Translations under genes and position numbers: made by a program
The notes under the pieces: model-generated
What the model was told of the DNA's origin: nothing
Databases searched by the model: none
What the model saw: the letters and a program-made list of their open reading frames with translations, nothing else
Part shown: piece after piece, positions 14,082 to 20,196 of the stretch
Layout: every line of letters begins with the position of its first letter
How positions within the stretch are numbered: the first letter of the stretch is position 1
NCBI GenBank assembly: GCA_903927605.1
Contig: CAIYNT010000261.1
Span: forward strand, 1-20,196
Source: an uncultured Holophagaceae bacterium
Lineage (GTDB): Bacteria; Acidobacteriota; Holophagae; Holophagales; Holophagaceae
Reading direction: 5' to 3'
Length of the DNA: 20,196 bases

Positions 14082-15650
14082 TTATCGGCGCCGGCGCTGG
14101 GAAGCTGGAGGAATCTTGAGTTCCTCCCGATATTTGTTCACCGTCCGGCGGGCCACCTTGATGCCATCCCGCTCCAGCAACCCGGCGATGGCCTCATCGG
14201 ACAGCGGCTTGGCGGGATCCTCGGCCTGCACAAAGGCCTTGATCCGGTGTTTGACCACAGTGGCGGAGACATCGGAATCCTTGGGACGCGCGGAGAAGAA
14301 GTAATTCAGGTCGAAAAGGCCCTGGGGGGTGTGGATGGTCTTGGCCTTCACCACCCGGCTTATGGTGCTTTCGTGGAAACCCGTGGCCTCGGCCACATCA
14401 CGGAGCACCATGGGCCGCAGGCGTTCGATGCCATGTTCGATGAACTCTTTCTGGAGCTCGACGATCTGGGCGGACACGCGCAGCACGGTGCGGTTCCTGT
14501 CCTCGACTCCGCGGATGAAGTCCCGGGCGCTGCGGAACCGCTCCCGGATGAAATCCTTGTCGTGCTTGGCCTCGCTGGAGGCCATGAATCGCTGGTACTC
14601 GCCGTTCACCCGCAAGCGGGGAAGACCTTCGTCGTTGAGGTAGACCTTCCAATTGCCATCCTCGCCCTTGAGGACCACCACATCCGGCTTCACCACCCGC
14701 TCACCCTCGGGATCGAAGGCGCGGCCCGGCGAGGGGTTGAGGTGTTTGAGGTGTTCCATGGCCTGCGCCAACTCCTCTTCAGAACAGGCGAGGGCCTTGC
14801 GAAGCTTGGCGCTGTCCCGCTGAGAAAGCAGTTCCGAGAAGTCCTGGATGATGCGGACGGCCAGATCATCCGGCTCGGCCCCAGCGTGGCGAAGTTGGAG
14901 CAGCAGACTCTCCTGCACGGTGAAACAGCCCACGCCGGAGGGATCGAACTCCTGCAGGACCTCCACAGCCGCACGGAGCGCCTCCTCTGACACACCCAGG
15001 TCCGCCGCCAGCGACTCGGGGGTGACCTCCAGCGAAGGCTGATCGGGGTCCATCCGCAGGAACCCCTTCGGATCCATCCGGTCGATGAGACGTTCCACCA
15101 GCGGAGCCCGGGGATCCTCATGTTCCAAGGTCTCGTAGAGCTGACCCAGGAGATGGTCCTGCAACGACTCGAAGGCGCTGAGCCGGTCCTCCCACGAGAG
15201 CCGATCTTCTTCGGGCAGGTTGCTCGTGCGGGGCAGATCCTGGTCCCAGCTGTTCTCGGCACCCAGTTCGGTCTCCTGCACCTGGGCCACACCTTCTTCT
15301 GTGAATCGCTCCAGGTCGCCGTCAGGATTCATCTCCCCAGAGGCATCCTGCAGGGGTCCCAGATCGACGGTGTCCATCCCTTCCGGTAGCTCTCCGGCGT
15401 CCGACATCTGCTCGGCAGACCCCTCGGTCACATCTGAATCCCGTCCCTCCTCGATGGCCTCGAGGGTCGGCACCTCATCGCTGTCCTCGGCCAACTCCAG
15501 CAGAGGATTGTCCTCCAGCTCGCGCTCGATGGTCTGGGACAGCTCCTGGAGGTTCATCTGCCAAAGCTTGAGCTTCAGCTGCATAGCCGGGGTGAGTGCA
15601 AGGGTCTGGCTCTGAGCCAGGCGTTGGGAAAGGAAAGGTCCAGCAGCCAT
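14082..15650 (-). CDS. rpoN: RNA polymerase sigma-54 factor RpoN
   Basis: The alternative sigma factor for -24/-12 promoters, 522 residues. Region I (about 1-52) is rich in Gln and Leu (LSQRLAQSQTLALTPAMQLKLKLWQMNLQEL) and interacts with activators. Region II (about 53-150) is strongly acidic and variable. The core-binding domain follows, then the HTH at DVAEATGFHESTISRVVKAK and the RpoN box ARRTVNKYRE (500-509), which reads the -24 element. The protein ends in four arginines. The ATG at 15650 overlaps the lptB stop as TGATG, and no strong separate ribosome site is seen, so it is probably translationally coupled. lptB-rpoN-hpf is a conserved order in many Gram-negatives. Confidence 0.97.
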   Translation of the reverse strand: MAAGPFLSQRLAQSQTLALTPAMQLKLKLWQMNLQELSQTIERELEDNPLLELAEDSDEVPTLEAIEEGRDSDVTEGSAEQMSDAGELPEGMDTVDLGPLQDASGEMNPDGDLERFTEEGVAQVQETELGAENSWDQDLPRTSNLPEEDRLSWEDRLSAFESLQDHLLGQLYETLEHEDPRAPLVERLIDRMDPKGFLRMDPDQPSLEVTPESLAADLGVSEEALRAAVEVLQEFDPSGVGCFTVQESLLLQLRHAGAEPDDLAVRIIQDFSELLSQRDSAKLRKALACSEEELAQAMEHLKHLNPSPGRAFDPEGERVVKPDVVVLKGEDGNWKVYLNDEGLPRLRVNGEYQRFMASSEAKHDKDFIRERFRSARDFIRGVEDRNRTVLRVSAQIVELQKEFIEHGIERLRPMVLRDVAEATGFHESTISRVVKAKTIHTPQGLFDLNYFFSARPKDSDVSATVVKHRIKAFVQAEDPAKPLSDEAIAGLLERDGIKVARRTVNKYREELKIPPASQRRRR

Positions 15651-16387
15651 CAGTCCAACCTGAACTGGTCGCCCAGATAGACCCGGCGGATATCCGGATC
15701 CTCGGCGATTTCACTGGGCAAGCCGTTCTTCATGATCATCCCATCCGCCAAGATATAGGCCCTGTCAGCGATCCGCAAGGTCTCCCGAACATTGTGGTCG
15801 GTGATGAGCACGCCAATGCCTCGCGCCTTGAGGTCGGCAATGAGCCCCTGGATCTCCAGCACCGACTTCGGATCCACCCCCGCAAAGGGTTCGTCCAGCA
15901 GCATGATGCGAGGCTCAGTCACCAGGGCCCGGGCCAATTCGCAACGCCGCCGTTCCCCGCCGGAAAGGCTCATCCCCAGGGTATCGCGAACCTGTTCCAG
16001 ATGGAACTCCGCCAACAGACGTTCGCAGCGTTTCTTCTGTTCGGCTTTGGGGATGGGTTGCAATTCTCCCAGAGCCAGGAGGTTTTCCCAGACCGTGAGG
16101 CCACGGAACACACTGGCTTCCTGCGCCAGGTAGCCGATGCCCAGGCGGGCTCGTCGGTGCATGGGCAGCGCCGTCACATCCTGACCCAACCAGCGGATGC
16201 TGCCCCGGTCTGGAGCTTCCACGCCGACCACCATGTAGAAGGTGGTGGTTTTCCCTGCACCGTTGGGTCCCAGGAGGCCCACGACTTCGCCCGTACCCAC
16301 GCAGAGGCTCACATCCCGCACCACGGTCCGGTCGCCGTAGTGCTTCTGGAGGTTCACAGCCTCGAGGCAGTGGGTCGGCTCGGTCAT
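15650..16387 (-). CDS. lptB: LPS export ABC transporter ATP-binding protein LptB
   Basis: The ATPase that drives LPS extraction from the inner membrane by LptFG; 245 residues from the ATG at 16387, matching the family length. Walker A is GPNGAGKT (40-47), followed by TTFYMVVGVEAPDRGSI, which is very characteristic of LptB. Also present are the Q-loop GIGYLAQEASVFRGLTVWENL, the signature LSGGERRR (141-148), Walker B MLLDEP (162-167) with FAGVDP, and the switch His in LITDHNVRETL. The ATG has no clear ribosome site. An in-frame GTG at 16405 does have AAAGGG seven bases ahead and would add six residues, so the start is not certain. It overlaps rpoN by one base. Its partners LptF and LptG are not in the window. 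Confidence 0.93.
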   Translation of the reverse strand: MTEPTHCLEAVNLQKHYGDRTVVRDVSLCVGTGEVVGLLGPNGAGKTTTFYMVVGVEAPDRGSIRWLGQDVTALPMHRRARLGIGYLAQEASVFRGLTVWENLLALGELQPIPKAEQKKRCERLLAEFHLEQVRDTLGMSLSGGERRRCELARALVTEPRIMLLDEPFAGVDPKSVLEIQGLIADLKARGIGVLITDHNVRETLRIADRAYILADGMIMKNGLPSEIAEDPDIRRVYLGDQFRLD

Positions 16388-16427
16388 GGTTCTATCAGAA
16401 CACACGAGGCGGCCCTTTGGATCCGAC

Positions 16428-18176
16428 TCACCATCCGGATCCGGTCCCCTTGCCGCGCACGCGACCCTGCCAACGCACGGTCTGGGGCCCAGGCTCCAAA
16501 TCCAGCGCCTCACCCTGCCCTTCGCCCAACTGGCCGCGCAGCGTCACGGCGCCCTGGGCATGCACGAGTTTCACGGCGCGCTCTGGGCCCATGGTGACGA
16601 TCACCGTGTCGGCCACCAGACGCCAGCCTTGGCCCTGGCATTCCACCCCACCACTGAGGGTGATCTTCTCCGCTTCGCTCTGGCCGCGTTCGGCCCGGAG
16701 GAATAGGTCTCCATCCGCGGCGGCCAGAGCGCCGCTAAGCCCTTCCGGGAAGGTCACCACCTCACCTCTCCGGATGATACATGGGCCGGAAAGTCGTTCC
16801 CGCAGTCGGCTCCAGGTGGCCGGGCGTCCCGTGAGCGTCCACAGGGCCTCCTCCCACACCAGCTTCCCCCCACGGAGGCTGCCCCCGGTGAAGAGGTTCA
16901 CCTGTACCGGACCATCGATGGTCCAGGATCGGGGATCCCCCTGACCCGCACCACCGGTGAAGGTGCCGTCCTCACCCCGGCCGAATACCGGACTCTGGAG
17001 TTTCCAACGCCGAGTACTTCGTTCAACCTGGATGCGAGGCGAGGAAAGCGTGCGCCGGCCCCAGCTCAGGAGAACCTGGCCCTCAGCCACCGCCTGGCCC
17101 ACGGGCAGGGATTCGGGCAGATCCGGTCCCGGGGCCTCGCGCATGAGTACCCTGGGGGCCTTTAGCGTGAGCCTCAGGCCATCCACCGGCTGATCCCATA
17201 CCACGTTCCCCTCGAGACGCAGGCCTGCCGGTGTCCAACGTGCACCATCGGTGGAAAGCTGCTCCTCTCCCGAAGGCAGGACTCGATGAGCCTTGAATTT
17301 CCTCAACTCCACTTGCTGGAAGCTCGCGCCGGGAGCAGGCCTGGGCGCCACGCCGCCCTGGGCCTCGCCGCGCCACCCATCGGTGCGCTCAAAGGAAAGG
17401 GGACCCGGCCAGATGACCGTGTCCGGCGACAGATCCGCCACAGAAGCCTGCAAAGACCCCTCACTCAGACGGGCCTTCACGCCTTCTAGGTGGCCCGTCA
17501 GGAATCCCGGTGTGGCCCAGAGGCGATCTGAGTCCATGGCCTGGAGGGTGGGCGCGGCAGGACCATCCGCCGGGGCCTGCCATCGCACCGGACCCTTGTC
17601 CACGCGGAGATGGCCATCAGTCTCGCGGCGCCACCCGGTCGGCAGGTTCCACACACCCCGGGAGGATCCTTCCAGTGACTCCCAGCGCAGGGGCGCAAGG
17701 CCCTCCCATTCCCCTCCGCTCCAGCGGATGGCGGGCCCATCTTCTTCGACGCGCCCCTTGCCAAGAAGGATCGTGGTTCCCGGCTGCGCCACTCCGAGAT
17801 CCATGGGTCCCTGGAGAGTCCAGACGCCAGCCTGGCGGTGGGCCTTGGGGGAGACCAGGCGCCATGCCCCGGTCTGGTCGTCCAGGCGGCCGGTCACCTG
17901 CTCCAGGAGCAGGTCCTCTTCGGAGCCCGAGATGGTCTGGTAGGCAAGCACCATGCGGTTGGGTCCCAACTGCTCAGTGAGCGTGCCCACACTGCCGCGC
18001 GTGCCCTCGCCGAAGAGGGTGTCCCCACCCACCGTGCGACCTGGCATGTCTTCCCTGCCACTTGTCAGAAAGCGCATGGTGAGTCCAAGCGTTCCCACGA
18101 TCAGAACCCACCCCAGGCCCTGCCAAAGCGGATGCCTTGCGGGAGGAAGGCCCTGGAACAAAGCCGCGACCTTCAT
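16428..18176 (-). CDS. Large LptC/LptA-like LPS transport protein (probable fusion)
   Basis: A 582-residue protein with one N-terminal membrane helix (about 17-37, after HPLWQG and before RFLTSGRED) and an otherwise periplasmic, beta-rich body without obvious coiled coils. The C-terminal part (about 490-570) has the OstA/LptA pattern of repeating strands: KITLSGGVECQGQGWRLVAD, then VKLVHAQGAVTLRG. The N-terminal anchor followed by a short strand-rich segment is LptC-like. E. coli LptC and LptA are each under 200 residues and encoded by separate genes just before lptB; here one gene occupies their place. The start overlaps the recJ stop by four bases (ATGA), and lptB begins 40 bases on. The family is assigned from layout, motif pattern and position. 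The middle 300 residues are not identified. Confidence 0.65.
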   Translation of the reverse strand: MKVAALFQGLPPARHPLWQGLGWVLIVGTLGLTMRFLTSGREDMPGRTVGGDTLFGEGTRGSVGTLTEQLGPNRMVLAYQTISGSEEDLLLEQVTGRLDDQTGAWRLVSPKAHRQAGVWTLQGPMDLGVAQPGTTILLGKGRVEEDGPAIRWSGGEWEGLAPLRWESLEGSSRGVWNLPTGWRRETDGHLRVDKGPVRWQAPADGPAAPTLQAMDSDRLWATPGFLTGHLEGVKARLSEGSLQASVADLSPDTVIWPGPLSFERTDGWRGEAQGGVAPRPAPGASFQQVELRKFKAHRVLPSGEEQLSTDGARWTPAGLRLEGNVVWDQPVDGLRLTLKAPRVLMREAPGPDLPESLPVGQAVAEGQVLLSWGRRTLSSPRIQVERSTRRWKLQSPVFGRGEDGTFTGGAGQGDPRSWTIDGPVQVNLFTGGSLRGGKLVWEEALWTLTGRPATWSRLRERLSGPCIIRRGEVVTFPEGLSGALAAADGDLFLRAERGQSEAEKITLSGGVECQGQGWRLVADTVIVTMGPERAVKLVHAQGAVTLRGQLGEGQGEALDLEPGPQTVRWQGRVRGKGTGSGW

Positions 18177-19840
18177 GGCAGCGCCTCCCCCAGGACCGAA
18201 TCCACGAGCCAGGAACGGCCCCAGCGTTCGCTGCCCTGGGGCGTAGCGGCCACGTGCAGGAGGGCGCCCACCTTCGGCTGGGTGGGTCGCCCTGGTCGCT
18301 CGAACCAGGTGATGGGATCAGGCAAGCCCCCCAGCCGCAGCTTCCAATGGTCCGCTCCGAAGACCGCACACGAGACGAGGGTGCCCTCCAGGCGTGCCAT
18401 CGGCGACGCGAAACCCTGTCCGAAGGGTTCCAGGCGGGCCAGATCCGCGTCCTCGGGCAGATCACCAGGGCCCCCATCCACCATCAACGGGCGAGCGTCC
18501 AGACCCTTGGATTGCAGGCTGGCGCCCCGCTGGAGGGCCTGGTGGACGAAGGCGAGACGCGGGGCCAGGAAACTCAGGCCCGCTGCCACACGGTGGCCCC
18601 CGCCGCCCAGGATGAAGGGCTGGGCCAGGGCCAGCAGTGCACCCAGGTCATAGCCCTCCGGGGCCCGCAGGCTGCAGTGGGCCACACCGTCGATCACGGT
18701 ACAGACGCCCGCTGGACGGCCGCTGGTCCGCATGCGGTGGCCCGCCACGATGCCGATGACTCCCTTGTGGGCGGTGGGATCCATCACCAGATCAAAGGCT
18801 CCTTCCGCTGGGGATGGCAGCCGCATGGCCAGCTCCTGCTGGATGGCGCGGCGCTCCCGGTTGAGGGCCTCCACCCGCACCATCAGGGCCTCCGCTTCAA
18901 CCTTGTCTCTTGTAAGCAACAGGCGGACGGCATCCTCTGCGCCTCCCATGCGACCCACCGCGTTCAACCTCGGAGCCACTCCGAAGGCGATGTCCTGGGC
19001 CCCAAGGGCACCCTCCTTTTTCGCGGCCCGCAGCAGGGCAGCAAGTCCGGGACCGTTCTTCCCGCCCAGGGCATCGAGACCACGCCGCACCAGCAGCGCA
19101 TTCTCGTCCACCAGGGGCATGACATCGGCCACGGTGCCGAGGGCCACCAGCTTGAGGAGTCCATCCAGGAAGGCTTCGTCGGGGCCCGACGGATGGGGCG
19201 CCGCACCGAGGAGGGCCTGGGCCAGTTTGAAGGCCACACCCACGCCCGCCAGAAATGGATTGAGGTAGTCCCCAAGATGGGGATGCACCACAGCGCAAGC
19301 CGGTGGCAGCTCTGGACCAAGGGCGTGGTGGTCGGTAATCACCCAGTCCAGGCCCAGCTCGGTGCTGGCCTTCACTTCGTCCACGCTGCGTACACCGCAG
19401 TCCACGGAAATGAGCAGGCCGGGAGCGCGGGTGGCCTTCAGCTCCTCGATGCAGTCCAGGTGCAGGCCGTAACCATCCGAGAAGCGGTTGGGGATGAAGA
19501 AGGAAACCTCGGCGCCAACTTTCTCGAGAGCTCGCACCAGCAGCGCTGTGGCCGTGACACCATCCACATCGTAGTCGCCGTAGACCACGATGCGCTCACG
19601 GTTCTCGATGGCCCTGCGGATGCGCACTACGGCCTGATCCACACCGGGCAGCAGATGGGGATCCGTGGTGCGATGCCAGCCAGCATCCAGCCGCCAGGCC
19701 AAGGCTTCAGGCCGATCGGCGCCGCGCATCCAAGCCAGTCGCGCCAACCGGGAATCCAGATCCCAGGCCTCGGCCATGGCCTTCCAGGGCGTGGGTCCCG
19801 CCGGGATGGCACGGCGAAGGCGCCAGCATGTGGCGCCCAT
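18173..19840 (-). CDS. recJ: Single-stranded-DNA-specific 5'-3' exonuclease RecJ
   Basis: A DHH-superfamily exonuclease acting in recombination and mismatch repair; 555 residues, close to the usual length. The N-terminal RG...DP..LPGVDQAV...RI lead-in is typical. The DHH core has YGDYDVDG (87-94), SVDCG with Asp147, the ITDHH motif (Asp170-His172) and LGTVADVMPL (about 234-243). The second domain shows APRLNAVGRM, HKGVIGIVAG and the DHHA1 loop GGGGHRVAAG (412-421), followed by an OB-like end. All metal-binding Asp/His positions I can check are present. The start at 19840 is one base after the accA stop and keeps the conserved WRLR N-terminus. The stop overlaps the next gene by four bases. Confidence 0.95.
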   Translation of the reverse strand: MGATCWRLRRAIPAGPTPWKAMAEAWDLDSRLARLAWMRGADRPEALAWRLDAGWHRTTDPHLLPGVDQAVVRIRRAIENRERIVVYGDYDVDGVTATALLVRALEKVGAEVSFFIPNRFSDGYGLHLDCIEELKATRAPGLLISVDCGVRSVDEVKASTELGLDWVITDHHALGPELPPACAVVHPHLGDYLNPFLAGVGVAFKLAQALLGAAPHPSGPDEAFLDGLLKLVALGTVADVMPLVDENALLVRRGLDALGGKNGPGLAALLRAAKKEGALGAQDIAFGVAPRLNAVGRMGGAEDAVRLLLTRDKVEAEALMVRVEALNRERRAIQQELAMRLPSPAEGAFDLVMDPTAHKGVIGIVAGHRMRTSGRPAGVCTVIDGVAHCSLRAPEGYDLGALLALAQPFILGGGGHRVAAGLSFLAPRLAFVHQALQRGASLQSKGLDARPLMVDGGPGDLPEDADLARLEPFGQGFASPMARLEGTLVSCAVFGADHWKLRLGGLPDPITWFERPGRPTQPKVGALLHVAATPQGSERWGRSWLVDSVLGEALP

Positions 19841-19841
19841 C

Positions 19842-20196
19842 TCAGCCCACGCGACCTATGCGCGCGAACTTCTGGTAGCGCTCCTCCACCAGCTGTTCCG
19901 CAGACAATTCGGAGAGCTCGGAGAAGGCCTCCACGATGGCTTCCTTCAGCGCAGCTGCGGCAGCATCGAAGTTGGAATGAGCACCACCCAGGGGCTCTTT
20001 CACAATGCCATCGATGACACCCAGCTCCAGCAGGTGCGGCGCCGTGAGTTTCAAGGCCGCGGCCGCCTTGGGGGCCTGAGTCGGATCCTTCCACAGGATG
20101 GAAGCGCAACCTTCGGGTGAGATCACCGAGAAAATCGCATTTTCCATCATGAGGATTTTGTCCGCCACCGAAAGCGCGAGTGCGCCGCCGGAACCA
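19842..20196 (-). CDS. accA: Acetyl-CoA carboxylase carboxyltransferase subunit alpha (5' end outside window)
   Basis: The alpha subunit of the carboxyltransferase that makes malonyl-CoA for fatty acid synthesis. Only the last 117 or so residues are visible, entering the right edge in frame as GSGGALALSVADKIL. The fragment carries the family's GGALA oxyanion-type glycine stretch, then MMENAIFSVISPEGCASILWKD, TAPHLLELGVIDGIVKEPLGGAHSN, and the C-terminal helix. The GTG at 20168 is internal and is not a start. The stop is followed after one base by recJ, so accA probably heads or belongs to the same transcription unit as recJ and the lpt genes. Confidence 0.95.
   Translation of the reverse strand, partial: GSGGALALSVADKILMMENAIFSVISPEGCASILWKDPTQAPKAAAALKLTAPHLLELGVIDGIVKEPLGGAHSNFDAAAAALKEAIVEAFSELSELSAEQLVEERYQKFARIGRVG

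Noticed and set aside
16388..16513. N-terminal extension of lptB through the upstream open frame
   Set aside because: It would overlap the end of the LptC/LptA-like gene and adds residues not found in the LptB family. At most the GTG at 16405 is a possible alternative start.
18137..20017. Plus-strand open frame of 626 codons
   Set aside because: It is antisense to recJ and accA, whose products match their families throughout; the product is low-complexity and rich in His, Gln and Gly.

Overview
This 20.2-kb window comes from a high-GC, diderm (LPS-bearing) bacterium. It encodes LPS-export components (LptB and an LptC/LptA-like protein), sigma-54, a short hibernation factor, MqnC of the futalosine route to menaquinone, and a short-form HisG with its HisZ partner. 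The combination fits a respiring Gram-negative outside the enteric group. Acidobacteriota of the Holophaga/Geothrix type is my best guess, but that is an impression and not a demonstrated placement.

Layout. (1) Positions 1-2848, plus strand: the end of a histidine operon, hisF (5' end cut by the window), hisIE, hisZ and hisG, packed with 1- to 4-base junctions. (2) Positions 2874-10120, minus strand, convergent with hisG: a seven-gene catabolic operon. In transcription order it holds a GabD-type succinate-semialdehyde dehydrogenase, a complete branched-chain-amino-acid-type ABC importer (binding protein, LivH, LivM, LivG, LivF) and an iron-type alcohol dehydrogenase. (3) Positions 10121-12325: the control region and the gene of a PAS-PAS-AAA+-HTH sigma-54 activator. 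A near-consensus -24/-12 promoter lies just upstream of gabD, and a perfect 9-bp inverted repeat lies about 125 bp further upstream, where an enhancer site would be expected. (4) Positions 12326-13593, minus strand: mqnC preceded by a 54-residue cysteine-rich protein. (5) Positions 13706-20196, minus strand: accA (5' end cut by the window), recJ, an LptC/LptA-like gene, lptB, rpoN and hpf, nearly all overlapping or abutting.

How the genes fit together. The catabolic block reads as a self-contained inducible module. A small-molecule-sensing activator would switch on uptake of a substrate, its oxidation to an aldehyde by the Fe-ADH, and oxidation of the aldehyde to an acid by GabD. Pairing an Fe-ADH with succinate-semialdehyde dehydrogenase, with no aminotransferase, makes 4-hydroxybutyrate (or 1,4-butanediol) a good candidate substrate; this is inference. 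The module has visibly lower GC than the his and lpt genes around it and may have been acquired. The sigma factor it would need, rpoN, lies about 4 kb away.

No tRNA, rRNA, CRISPR array or insertion sequence was seen. No gene-free stretch exceeds 300 bases. The longest are the gabD/activator gap (about 256 bases) and the activator/mqnC gap (182 bases), both described below.
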